Assembly (NCBI GenBank): GCA_002350525.1
Contig: DEFA01000050.1
Coordinates: 84,509-124,576 of the forward strand
Source: Lachnospiraceae bacterium UBA2864
Lineage (GTDB): Bacteria; Bacillota; Clostridia; Lachnospirales; Lachnospiraceae
Length of the DNA stretch: 40,068 bases
Direction of reading: 5' to 3'
Shown piece after piece: positions 1 through 8,242 of the stretch. The stretch's first letter is position 1; each line of letters starts with the position of its first letter. A program made the translations under genes and the position numbers. The notes beneath the pieces were generated by a model. It did not search any database. It was not told where the DNA came from and saw only the letters and a program-made list of their open reading frames with translations.

Positions 1-36
1 CTTCGAAAATCGATACCTATTGTATCATCTATGCAC

Positions 37-65
37 TTCACAAGTCTACTAAAAGACTGTATAAT
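37..65 (+). promoter_or_regulatory. Sigma-A type promoter of aroA
   Basis: TTCACA (37-42) and a perfect TATAAT (60-65) are separated by 17 bases and lie about 48 bases upstream of the aroA start. The rest of bases 1-112 shows no gene. Confidence 0.7.
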
Positions 66-112
66 GGCTCGTATGTATCAATGAGGATTTTAGTAATATC
101 GGAGTACCACCA

Positions 113-1417
113 ATGATAATATCATGTCGTAACAGAAAACTTGACTTCACTATAGATGCACCGCCATCTAAGTCCATATATCACAGAGAACTTATAATCC
201 GTTTTCTTGGCGGAGACTATACACACCTTGCACCTCTCGATTCAGATAACGACGATGTACGTGCAACCAAAGCTGTTCTTACTGCGCTTCATGATTGTGT
301 TACATACAGTTCGAAAGACGGCAGCGTAGTCCTTCCGTGTAATGAAAGCGGCTCTACACTCAGATTTATGATCCCTGTTGCGGCAGCATTCATTCTCGGA
401 CAGGGAAGATCTTCTTACGGTGTGAATAAACTTATCTTCACTACCGCAGGACGACTCTTTGACCGTCCTCTCCTCGAGCTTCGTGATGCCATGTCACCTC
501 ACGGAATAACGATTGAGAAAGATGATGTAACAAGGACTATTATCGTAACAGGCGAAATGACTCCGGGCACATATATCATTGACGGAAGTGTCTCTTCCCA
601 ATATATCTCCGGGCTTCTTATGGCACTTACGCTGTTCACTGAAGAATCTCATATAGAAGTAGCCGGTGAACTTAAATCTATTCATTATATCGAACTTACA
701 ACAAATGCCCTTCTTAAGTACGGCTATCCCGTACATATGGAAGGCAGTTCATTCTATCCGACCTGCTGTGGCTACACAACAAAAAGCACTTCACACCCTT
801 CTTTTGCCGATATTCCTTTCAAGGTAGAAGGTGACTGGAGTAACGGAGCCTTTCTCCTCTGTATGAAAGAGTGGAGCGATATTACCGTAACCAATCTTAA
901 CCCTTCTTCAATACAGGGCGACCGTGCCATCCTCGACTACCTGGATGCCATCCATAAAGCAGATAATAACTCAGCCACCGGAGGAGCAGATACATCTCTT
1001 ACCTGGGACTGCACAGATATCCCCGATATCACTCCATATATGGCTGTAATCGCAGCTTTTGCTTTGGACAAAGCTGTATTCACCGGTATCTCCAGACTCC
1101 GCATCAAGGAATCTGACCGTGTTAAGGCAGTCCGCGAGCAGCTCTCCGCCATCGGCGTAAAGACCGAGGAAACAGATGATACATTAACCGTTTATAGTTG
1201 CAGCCGTTTGAGAAAGGCCGGTAATAAAATAGACAGCCTCTATGCTCAGAATACCGAGCCTATAAAGCTGTCCTCTTATAACGATCACCGTATGGCTATG
1301 TGCGCTGTCCTGATCGCCGTTATTCTTAAAACCGATATCGAGCTGGATAATCTCGACTGCCTCAGGAAATCATTTCCGGAGATGATCGATATAGTCCTGA
1401 AATACATGCAGCCTTAA
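113..1417 (+). CDS. aroA: 3-phosphoshikimate 1-carboxyvinyltransferase (EPSP synthase)
   Basis: Cytoplasmic shikimate-pathway enzyme that transfers enolpyruvyl from PEP to shikimate-3-phosphate. Recognisable motifs are PPSKS near residue 17 (substrate-binding Lys), NESGSTLRF near 97, the RIKESDR loop in the C-terminal half and DHRMAM near the C-terminus. The 434-residue length is normal for the family. The start at 113 has GGAG eight bases upstream and a good promoter at 37-65. It is the only shikimate gene in the window and is convergent with psd, whose stop lies 23 bases beyond the aroA stop with no obvious hairpin between them. The family call is secure. Whether it is a glyphosate-sensitive or -tolerant class cannot be judged by eye. 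Confidence 0.95.
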   Translation: MIISCRNRKLDFTIDAPPSKSIYHRELIIRFLGGDYTHLAPLDSDNDDVRATKAVLTALHDCVTYSSKDGSVVLPCNESGSTLRFMIPVAAAFILGQGRSSYGVNKLIFTTAGRLFDRPLLELRDAMSPHGITIEKDDVTRTIIVTGEMTPGTYIIDGSVSSQYISGLLMALTLFTEESHIEVAGELKSIHYIELTTNALLKYGYPVHMEGSSFYPTCCGYTTKSTSHPSFADIPFKVEGDWSNGAFLLCMKEWSDITVTNLNPSSIQGDRAILDYLDAIHKADNNSATGGADTSLTWDCTDIPDITPYMAVIAAFALDKAVFTGISRLRIKESDRVKAVREQLSAIGVKTEETDDTLTVYSCSRLRKAGNKIDSLYAQNTEPIKLSSYNDHRMAMCAVLIAVILKTDIELDNLDCLRKSFPEMIDIVLKYMQP

Positions 1418-1440
1418 CCCCACTGCATAGTTGTCTCGAA

Positions 1441-2256
1441 CTAAGATTTCCGTCCGATTGCTTCTCCGAGCCTGACCGGGGTTTCAGCCCCGTCAGCGGA
1501 AGCCTTCATAATATCTTCGCGGATTTCCGCCGCTCCCTGTCTGAGGAGAACTATAATGGTCGAACCCCCATATTCAAAATGTCCCTTCTCGGCACCTCTT
1601 TTAACCGGTCCTTCAACAAGGCTGTCATTACTTATCTTTCCGACCAGCATGGCACCGACTTCCATCTGAACAAGTGTTCCGAACCTCTCCGTCCTGATCA
1701 GGCAGTACTCTCTGCAATTCTCAGTAAAAACAGGTCTCTCTGCAAGCGCAACCGGTCTAACCGTATGAAGCACACCTTCTATAAAACGATTCTTACTTTT
1801 AATACCCGATTCTATATATGAATATCTGTGATAATTATCCACGCAGAGCCTGAACACCAGGGCTGTTCCGTCTTTATATCTCTCCGCAAGTTTTCTGCTT
1901 CTCAGAAGTTTCGATATCGAAAACTCACTCTGCTTTACATGAAGCACCGTATCATCTTTGATCGGAATCGCCGTAAGCAGTCCGTCACAAGGCGCTATAA
2001 GGCTGTCCGGATCTTCGCACACGGGACGCATTCCCTGAAGAACCGGTCTGTAAAAGAATGTATTAAAACTTTTCACCTGACTGAGATCATATTCAGACGT
2101 GTCGATTCCCGCACTTTTAACAAAGGGATTGATAAGAATCTTTGAAAGTCCCGTATCCATCAGGCGGCCGCTGAGTTTTGAAAGTCCTCTTGATGTAAGC
2201 GGCTTAAGCAGCATCCTTCCCGGAACGGTCTTATATAAAAAATCAAGAACAGGCAT
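1441..2256 (-). CDS. psd: Phosphatidylserine decarboxylase proenzyme
   Basis: Makes phosphatidylethanolamine from phosphatidylserine. In this family the proenzyme cleaves itself before a serine that becomes the pyruvoyl cofactor. The cleavage motif GGST is present with the serine near residue 232, leaving an alpha chain of about 40 residues. The length of 271 residues and the segment around CDGLLTAIP fit the family. It is the last gene of a five-gene minus-strand run and begins six bases after the phosphatidylserine synthase stop. The ribosome site before its ATG is weak, so coupling to the upstream gene is likely. The pairing with the synthase makes the assignment firm. Confidence 0.93.
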   Translation of the reverse strand: MPVLDFLYKTVPGRMLLKPLTSRGLSKLSGRLMDTGLSKILINPFVKSAGIDTSEYDLSQVKSFNTFFYRPVLQGMRPVCEDPDSLIAPCDGLLTAIPIKDDTVLHVKQSEFSISKLLRSRKLAERYKDGTALVFRLCVDNYHRYSYIESGIKSKNRFIEGVLHTVRPVALAERPVFTENCREYCLIRTERFGTLVQMEVGAMLVGKISNDSLVEGPVKRGAEKGHFEYGGSTIIVLLRQGAAEIREDIMKASADGAETPVRLGEAIGRKS

Positions 2257-2262
2257 CTATCT

Positions 2263-2958
2263 TCAATGCCTCCATTTAAACCATATAAGAAGTATAAACT
2301 CTATAATACCTATGGCAACAAGAACATAAAGTGCCTTGCCACCCAGCTTCTTCAACTTGAACGGACATACAAAGAGAATTCCCACCAGGAGCAGCACGAA
2401 AAAATATAACAGAGAGAAGTCAAACTTTGTAAAGAAATGTACCAGTACAACGAATGGGAATATAAGTGCAGCCGAAGTTACGGGAAGTCCTGTATAATGC
2501 ATGCTTCCGGTCTTTGCCATTTCCTCTGCTCTTTCTTCCTCTGTAGCATTAAAATATGCGAGTCTGATAAGTGCCGCAAGTACATAAAGCGCCGCAATAA
2601 TGGTAAGTGCTATTGAATACCAGCTTACTTTTCTGGTAAGCTCGTTGATAAATCTAAGGGCACTGTATCTTTCACTCACTCTGAGCATTGCCATACCTAT
2701 ACACGCCGGAAGAACACCGAAGCTTACGAGATCTGCCAACGAATCAATCTGAACGCCAAAGTCTTTTTCAAGCTTGGTTCTGTTTTTCTTTGAACGGGCA
2801 ACCTTTCCGTCAAATGCATCACAAAGTCCCGAAAGAAGTAAGAAGAATACTCCGATATATGGATGTCCGTATCCCTGAAGAGATACAAATATTCCCGTAG
2901 CTCCTGACATGAGAGATAAATATGTAAGTATTACCGTATAATTATAAACGCCGATCAT
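2263..2958 (-). CDS. pssA: CDP-diacylglycerol--serine O-phosphatidyltransferase
   Basis: Membrane enzyme of the CDP-alcohol phosphatidyltransferase family that makes phosphatidylserine from CDP-diacylglycerol and serine. The full metal-binding signature is visible: D47, D50, G51, A54, R55, then G68, D72 and D76, matching DxxDGxxAR...GxxxDxxxD. Several hydrophobic segments follow. The 231-residue length is usual for Gram-positive type II enzymes. Its ATG directly abuts the stop of the preceding membrane protein (TAAATG), and psd follows six bases downstream, so the two steps of phosphatidylethanolamine synthesis are co-transcribed. The downstream decarboxylase argues for serine as the acceptor. 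Confidence 0.92.
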   Translation of the reverse strand: MIGVYNYTVILTYLSLMSGATGIFVSLQGYGHPYIGVFFLLLSGLCDAFDGKVARSKKNRTKLEKDFGVQIDSLADLVSFGVLPACIGMAMLRVSERYSALRFINELTRKVSWYSIALTIIAALYVLAALIRLAYFNATEEERAEEMAKTGSMHYTGLPVTSAALIFPFVVLVHFFTKFDFSLLYFFVLLLVGILFVCPFKLKKLGGKALYVLVAIGIIEFILLIWFKWRH

Positions 2959-4002
2959 TTATCTGTTACCCTGCCTTTTATTCTTAAAAATCAAATATCC
3001 GAGTATCGTTGTAAGTCCGCTGATAACAATACATATGTAGAACGATATACCTCTGCTCATCATTTCCAGATGGATGGCCTGCTCCTGTTCCAGAAGATCT
3101 TTAAATCCATCCAGCATAAGATAATCGGCAACTCCCATAGCCCCCGGTACCGGAATACAATTTGAACCTATCGTTGCCATACTCTGTGTAACAAAAACTC
3201 TTACGGATGCTTTGCCCGTTCCGTAAAATGCATTGTAAACCATAACAGATACAAGTATCTGCGACAATCTCTGAATCACATTAAATATAAATGCAAGAAC
3301 CAGAGCCTTTGTCTTTCCTGCCGTTACGGATACGCAGTTTTCATAATCTTCTATAACCTTATCGAGTTTCTTCTGCTTCCTCTCCAGATGATGAAGAAGG
3401 TGATGCTTATGAAGAAATTCCATGATTCTGCTTACTACACGGAAAAGCGCTCTTCCATGTCTGAGGAGCATAAAGAATCCGAACAGAAGTCCCGTCAGGA
3501 CTACAAGTCCCGCTATGATCAGAATCTTTGAAGGGAGCTTAAAGTTCATGAACACATGTGCATCCATCAAAACGCTTACTACTCCAATCGAAAGAATGGC
3601 CATCGTATACATTATAAGATTAACTATAAGTGCCGCTGTTGTTACTCCCGCGGGGATTCCGTCCTTCATCATGAAATATGCACTTGCCGGCTGTCCGCCT
3701 GAGGCGGAAGGTGTAATAGCCGAAAAATATATGTCGGATGCGCTGTATACCAGACCGCTGAACTGATTCTGTCTGTAACCGGCGGCTCTTACTATTACAA
3801 GTAATGCCGCTCCTTCAAAATATATAAATCCCAGCATGCATAACACTGCCGCAAATATCCATTTTAAATCCGCATCTCTCAGACTTTTCCAAAGTTTGAG
3901 AATAGACATTGTCTTACTCTGCGACATAACTGCCCAGATTGACAGTCCTGCCAAAAGAAGTGAGAAAAGTGCCCAGAATACTTTCTTCTTTGCCTCTTTC
4001 AC
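2959..4002 (-). CDS. Lysylphosphatidylglycerol synthase-type (UPF0104/MprF-like) membrane protein
   Basis: Multi-pass protein of 347 residues with about seven to eight hydrophobic segments. It matches the flippase-like transmembrane domain of MprF (UPF0104) without the cytosolic aminoacyl-transferase domain. Typical marks are the SASGGQPASAYFM segment and the SNCIPVPGAMGVADYLML segment. Members without the synthase domain are suspected lipid flippases or translocases, but substrates are rarely known. The start is a GTG overlapping the upstream TGA by four bases (GTGA), so translation is coupled. Its place between a hydrolase and the phosphatidylserine genes suggests a role in phospholipid handling; that part is inference. 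Confidence 0.85.
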   Translation of the reverse strand: MKEAKKKVFWALFSLLLAGLSIWAVMSQSKTMSILKLWKSLRDADLKWIFAAVLCMLGFIYFEGAALLVIVRAAGYRQNQFSGLVYSASDIYFSAITPSASGGQPASAYFMMKDGIPAGVTTAALIVNLIMYTMAILSIGVVSVLMDAHVFMNFKLPSKILIIAGLVVLTGLLFGFFMLLRHGRALFRVVSRIMEFLHKHHLLHHLERKQKKLDKVIEDYENCVSVTAGKTKALVLAFIFNVIQRLSQILVSVMVYNAFYGTGKASVRVFVTQSMATIGSNCIPVPGAMGVADYLMLDGFKDLLEQEQAIHLEMMSRGISFYICIVISGLTTILGYLIFKNKRQGNR

Positions 4003-4973
4003 TTTACATTTCCCGCTATGTAATTTTTCATATCTTCACATATTTCCTTATACATAAGATTATGAGCCGGCCTGCTTGTATCAAGCTCTATAACTTTGGA
4101 CTTCTTAAGTCCGTCCGCATAATTTTCTGCCGCCTCAACATATTCCTTTTCGGAATTCTTTGAAACAAAAAGAAGTGTAGGTACCTCAGGCGCATCCTCT
4201 TTCGCAGCCAGTTTCGAAGACTCTTCGATACTGTTTAACTCCTCGATTGCCGTTGGATTCCATCTCTTCGTATATATAAATGCCCTATAGGCATTCTTCT
4301 CTTCATCTGTTAAGCCATCGCTGTCAAGTGCATCATATTCATCTTCGACATGAAGGATTCTGAATGCACCGTACTTTTTATGACGCGCCTCTTTTTTCGC
4401 ATTTTCAAGTCTCGCTTCGTTCTCCGACTTATTATAATACCCGGGAACGTACATATCGAGGCCTATTATAGCCTGGACCTCTTCGGGATATTCCTGAGCC
4501 CACAGAACGGCTTCATATCCCGCTATATCCGTCGGACATAATATAAGCGGTCCTTCGATTCCTGCCTTTGAAAGGGCTGCTCTGTCCTGCTTAAGAATCG
4601 TTTTAAGATTTCTCTCTCCTTCAACATCATCGCTGTGACCGTATCCGAATCTCTCGATGACCACTATATTATAATCATCATACATCTGACTGTAGAGAGA
4701 TTTATAATCCAATATAGGAGACGGTGTATTCCATCCCGACAAAAAACAGAGGGTTTTCTTGCCCTCTCCTCCCTGGTATACGCACATATTGCCACCGTCA
4801 ACTTCTACAAGCTTTCCCAGGGGAGGATCTATTCTTGCCGCCTCTCTTTTCATCATAAGCTTGTCATACAAGACAATAGCTATTATAAATACTAATACAG
4901 CTCCTACTACTGCGCCAACCAGCTTAAGTATTGTCTTCAAAAGAAACATCAAAAACTTTTTCAGGTATTTCAT
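3999..4973 (-). CDS. Membrane-anchored alpha/beta hydrolase with Asp at the nucleophile position
   Basis: The 324-residue protein has an N-terminal membrane anchor (about residues 10-36) followed by an alpha/beta hydrolase fold. The oxyanion region LSGWNTPSP lies near residue 78, the nucleophile elbow near 145-152 and a candidate catalytic His304 in the segment PAHNLM. In relatives I recall, the elbow reads like LVPHSMSG; here it reads LCPTDIAG, which puts Asp149 where Ser is expected and Thr for the preceding His. The protein may use an Asp nucleophile, as epoxide hydrolases and haloalkane dehalogenases do, or may be non-catalytic. Its ATG overlaps the diguanylate cyclase stop by one base (TGATG), and its own stop overlaps the next gene. 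Confidence 0.82.
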   Translation of the reverse strand: MKYLKKFLMFLLKTILKLVGAVVGAVLVFIIAIVLYDKLMMKREAARIDPPLGKLVEVDGGNMCVYQGGEGKKTLCFLSGWNTPSPILDYKSLYSQMYDDYNIVVIERFGYGHSDDVEGERNLKTILKQDRAALSKAGIEGPLILCPTDIAGYEAVLWAQEYPEEVQAIIGLDMYVPGYYNKSENEARLENAKKEARHKKYGAFRILHVEDEYDALDSDGLTDEEKNAYRAFIYTKRWNPTAIEELNSIEESSKLAAKEDAPEVPTLLFVSKNSEKEYVEAAENYADGLKKSKVIELDTSRPAHNLMYKEICEDMKNYIAGNVK

Positions 4974-6901
4974 CAGTCTCTTCCGGCTTTGTGAGCCTTC
5001 TTCTCCTTATACATTTCTACGTCAGCCAGTTTCATATAATTCTCGGATATCTCCAGAACCGACATATCATTTTCACCCTTCGGTGCTTCAATGTATATGC
5101 CCACACTGACATCGAGCTTATATGGTTTCCCGTCACGTTTTTTACAATCCGATATATAATTTCTGAGCTGTTTTATGTACTGCTCAGCCTTCTCCTCGGA
5201 ATAATCTCCCGCTAAAATAACAAATTCATCACCGCCGGTCCTGAAACATATCTCATTATTCCGTGCGGCTTTGTTCATACCATCCGCTATGGTACACAGA
5301 CTGTAATCGCCTTCACTGTGACCAAAATTGTCATTTACCTCTTTCAGGTCATCCATATCCGCAACCATTACCGCGAGACTGGTCTTATTCTTCACACAGG
5401 AGTTATACATCTTCTCAAAGAACGGCTCATAACCGCGTCTGTTATAGAGACCTGTAAGCATATCCCTGTTGTACAGATTCTTCAGCCTTTCAACTGTAAC
5501 GTTTAACTCATTCCTTATTCTCCAGTTTTCAAGCATCGCACCGAGATTAACCAGCCAGGATTTCATGATCAGCTGATTATAGTCATCCAGTGTAGGAGAT
5601 ACTATTATATACCCCATGTAATACTGAAGATGATGAATTGAAAAAATATAATAAGGATTCGGATCTTCCAGCATATCCTGCGGAAGAATATCCTTTACAT
5701 CAAATGTCTGGCGGGGGACAAGTTTATCTCCCCTGAATCCTGCCACTACAGTCATCTTCTCGTTCTTGATAACGGAGTTATCATCTATAACAATCTGCTT
5801 ATCCCAATCGGGAGCCATACACAGAAGGAAATCCTTAAATCCCGTGTCGGTCATGGCATTCTTTTCTATCTCCTTATAACACTCCTCTATATCCGTTGCA
5901 CTGGACATTCCGAGTATCATATTGGTAGTCGACTGGGACAGATATTCCATCTTACCCGACCTGCTGCCATAAACCTGGCGGATAACTTCAATATTGTTCT
6001 TCTCCTTGGAAACGCATCCGCAGGACTGATTAATACTGACTTTTCCGTAAACAGATATTATACGCTCAAGTTTTTCTCCATCCCACAGCTTTTCAAGTGC
6101 AAATATGCTCTCTCGTCCCGCATCAAAGAACGGCTGCTGAGATGTTGTTATAGACGGATATCCGAGATATGCCACATCAATTCCGTCATATCCCGTAACT
6201 ATCACATCCTCCGGAACCCTTAGGTTTCTCTCTCTGAGAGCATCCATTACGCCGATTGCCGTATAATCATTGGCACAAACTATAGCATCAGGATGATCTT
6301 TTCCTTCTTTTTTACACTGTTCAAGCACATATTCAACACCCGGTTTCCCACAGTCACGCCATAACGTTCCGAAGTAAATCTTGTCGTCGGAACAGTCCAG
6401 TCCGTGAGATGTCATTACTTCCTTATAGCTTTGAATCCTTAGATGTGTGAACTCATACATCGGTTTTCCCGCTATATGATATATGTCTTTACAACCATGT
6501 TTCTCTATAAGGTGCTCTACTATTGTTCCGAAAGATTTCTTTTCGTCATTTATAACACTGTAGTATCTGTCATCAAGTCCGCCCAGATTTATAACCGGGA
6601 TTCCCGATTCGGTAAGTATTCCGTCGATTCTTTCTTTGTATCCTGCAGGGAAAGAAGTAGACAGCAAAATAGCACCATCAAAATCCCGCAGATTCGGAAT
6701 CTTAAATGGCACAATATCCCCTTCATCATATTTAATATACTGGTCATATACTTCTCTGCTGAAGCTGTCGCTGAAGCTTGCAAAGAATATAAGCTTCACG
6801 CCCTCTTCCAAAGCAGCTTCTTGTATACCTACCTGCATATCACGAACCAAGGCTCCATACATGTTGGAAACAAATACGGCTACTTTTTTTCTATTTTGCA
6901 T
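4973..6901 (-). CDS. Diguanylate cyclase with N-terminal LacI-type ligand-binding domain
   Basis: The N-terminal ~300 residues resemble the periplasmic-binding-protein domain of LacI regulators (VAVFVSNMYG start, DAIVCANDYTAIGVMDAL, VIVTGYDGIDVAYL). There is no helix-turn-helix, signal peptide or membrane segment, so the sensor is probably cytoplasmic. A linker of about 150 residues follows, then a GGDEF domain with an intact GGDEF signature and a degenerate inhibitory site (RNNE instead of RxxD). It should make cyclic di-GMP in response to a small ligand, perhaps a sugar. I prefer the ATG at 6901: it has AAAGG and GGGAG just upstream, while the longer option at 6964 has no ribosome site. It heads a five-gene operon ending in phosphatidylethanolamine synthesis. 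Confidence 0.88.
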   Translation of the reverse strand: MQNRKKVAVFVSNMYGALVRDMQVGIQEAALEEGVKLIFFASFSDSFSREVYDQYIKYDEGDIVPFKIPNLRDFDGAILLSTSFPAGYKERIDGILTESGIPVINLGGLDDRYYSVINDEKKSFGTIVEHLIEKHGCKDIYHIAGKPMYEFTHLRIQSYKEVMTSHGLDCSDDKIYFGTLWRDCGKPGVEYVLEQCKKEGKDHPDAIVCANDYTAIGVMDALRERNLRVPEDVIVTGYDGIDVAYLGYPSITTSQQPFFDAGRESIFALEKLWDGEKLERIISVYGKVSINQSCGCVSKEKNNIEVIRQVYGSRSGKMEYLSQSTTNMILGMSSATDIEECYKEIEKNAMTDTGFKDFLLCMAPDWDKQIVIDDNSVIKNEKMTVVAGFRGDKLVPRQTFDVKDILPQDMLEDPNPYYIFSIHHLQYYMGYIIVSPTLDDYNQLIMKSWLVNLGAMLENWRIRNELNVTVERLKNLYNRDMLTGLYNRRGYEPFFEKMYNSCVKNKTSLAVMVADMDDLKEVNDNFGHSEGDYSLCTIADGMNKAARNNEICFRTGGDEFVILAGDYSEEKAEQYIKQLRNYISDCKKRDGKPYKLDVSVGIYIEAPKGENDMSVLEISENYMKLADVEMYKEKKAHKAGRD

Positions 6902-6912
6902 ACTCCCACACC

Positions 6913-6928
6913 TTTTTTGGCCAAAAAA
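6913..6928. promoter_or_regulatory. Perfect 16-base palindrome upstream of the diguanylate cyclase operon
   Basis: TTTTTTGGCCAAAAAA is a perfect palindrome 12 bases upstream of the chosen start at 6901. A weak minus-strand promoter lies just above it (TATAAA at 6942-6947 with TTGAA-like sequence at 63-69). The palindrome would sit in the 5' leader or at the transcription start, as an operator would. No regulator is identified. Confidence 0.45.
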
Positions 6929-7025
6929 ATCCCTATTACATTTTATAACATTGTCCACTATCATTCAAGCCATAGCCCTAAATTAAAGGTTATAAAAAAC
7001 AGAATTATTTCTTAATTTTCTCTCA

Positions 7026-7054
7026 TTGACAGCGATTTTACAGGAGAATATAAT
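7026..7054 (+). promoter_or_regulatory. Consensus promoter of the anion permease
   Basis: TTGACA (7026-7031), 17-base spacer, TATAAT (7049-7054), with the start codon 38 bases further on. This is a perfect match to the vegetative consensus. Confidence 0.85.
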
Positions 7055-7092
7055 ACGCATTTGGACAAAGAATTGTAAAAGGATATCATAAA

Positions 7093-8211
7093 ATGAAAGA
7101 GAAATTTATCGGAATAATCAAAAACGACACCATTCTGTTTATATCGGGAATACTCGCCGTAATCTCCTGCTTTATCATAACTCCCGACAAGGAATATCCG
7201 GGATATATTAATTTCCGTGTTCTTGCGATACTGTTTTCACTGATGCTCGTTGTCGCTGCTCTTATAAGAATCGGAACCTTTGACTATCTGACATCGAAGC
7301 TCCTCGGACACATACATTCCGAGCGTAAAATATCACTTCTGCTTGTAATCCTTTCCTTCTTCATGAGCATGCTTCTTACGAATGACGTAACCCTGGTAAC
7401 ACTTGTACCTTTCGCGGTAAATGTTCTTAAAGAATATAAGGACAGACGCAGGACTATGTTCACTCTTATTCTGATGACAGTATCCGCAAATCTCGGCAGT
7501 ATGCTGACTCCTATCGGTAATCCTCAGAATCTGTATCTTTATTCCAATTACCATATGACTCTCGGGAATTTTATAATTCTTATGCTCCCTTACAGTGCGG
7601 TCTCACTTATTCTGCTTATCATAAGTGTCTTTATCCTTAACATCACCGATAAAACCCTGGATACCGCCACAGCAAAAAAAGTTAAAGCACCGAAGCCTCA
7701 TCTGCTCCTTATATACATGGTACTGTTCGTTCTCTGTCTTCTCACGGTTTCAGGCACTGTTCATTATCTTGTCATGCTCGGAATAGTTTCCGCCGCAATT
7801 CTTCTTCTTGACAGACACTCTTATAAAAACGTTGATTACGGCCTTTTACTGACTTTTATCTTCTTCTTTGTCCTTATAGGAAATCTCGGAAGAATAGATA
7901 TCATCCATGACACACTTTCGGTAATAGTCGAAAAAAATGCAGCGCTGACGGCAGTTCTCGCTTCACAGATAATCAGTAATGTTCCGGCCGCAATGCTTCT
8001 TTCCGCCTTCACCGAGAACGGAGCGGCACTTGTAATAGGTTCAAATCTCGGCGGTCTCGGAACTCTTATCGCCAGCATGGCCAGCCTTATAACATATAAG
8101 TTCTATAATAAGATAAAAAGCGAAGGCGAGCATTATCTCCTCGCCTTCACCATAATAAATGTTATATTTCTGATAATACTTTTTCTTGTTTATATGTTAA
8201 TCCGCGGATAA
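7093..8211 (+). CDS. SLC13/ArsB-type anion permease
   Basis: Integral membrane protein of 372 residues with about ten hydrophobic helices, of the ion-transporter superfamily that includes SLC13/DASS, CitM and ArsB. Supporting segments are LLTNDVTLVTLVPFA in the first half, NLGSMLTPIGNPQNLYLY (the SNT/GNPQN-type re-entrant loop) and ISNVPAAMLLSAF with GSNLGGLG in the second half, giving the two inverted repeats typical of the fold. The start has AAAGGA nine bases upstream and a consensus promoter. It is transcribed alone, divergent from the diguanylate cyclase operon and convergent with the beta-glucosidase. The substrate (carboxylate, sulfate, arsenite or other anion) cannot be told from the sequence. 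Confidence 0.85.
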   Translation: MKEKFIGIIKNDTILFISGILAVISCFIITPDKEYPGYINFRVLAILFSLMLVVAALIRIGTFDYLTSKLLGHIHSERKISLLLVILSFFMSMLLTNDVTLVTLVPFAVNVLKEYKDRRRTMFTLILMTVSANLGSMLTPIGNPQNLYLYSNYHMTLGNFIILMLPYSAVSLILLIISVFILNITDKTLDTATAKKVKAPKPHLLLIYMVLFVLCLLTVSGTVHYLVMLGIVSAAILLLDRHSYKNVDYGLLLTFIFFFVLIGNLGRIDIIHDTLSVIVEKNAALTAVLASQIISNVPAAMLLSAFTENGAALVIGSNLGGLGTLIASMASLITYKFYNKIKSEGEHYLLAFTIINVIFLIILFLVYMLIRG

Positions 8212-8242
8212 CCGTAACTCATCCTTTGTCCGCCCGGATTAA
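8197..8242. terminator. Possible convergent terminator between permease and beta-glucosidase
   Basis: TTAATCCG (8197-8204) and CGGATTAA (8235-8242) form an 8-base inverted repeat overlapping both gene ends, with GGATAA/TTTGTCC able to pair inside it. There is no clear U tract on either strand, so this is tentative. Confidence 0.35.

Noticed and set aside
6902..6964. Longer N-terminus (21 extra residues) for the LacI-type diguanylate cyclase
   Set aside because: There is no ribosome site before 6964. The extra residues cover the promoter-like region and the GGCC palindrome and add no helix-turn-helix.
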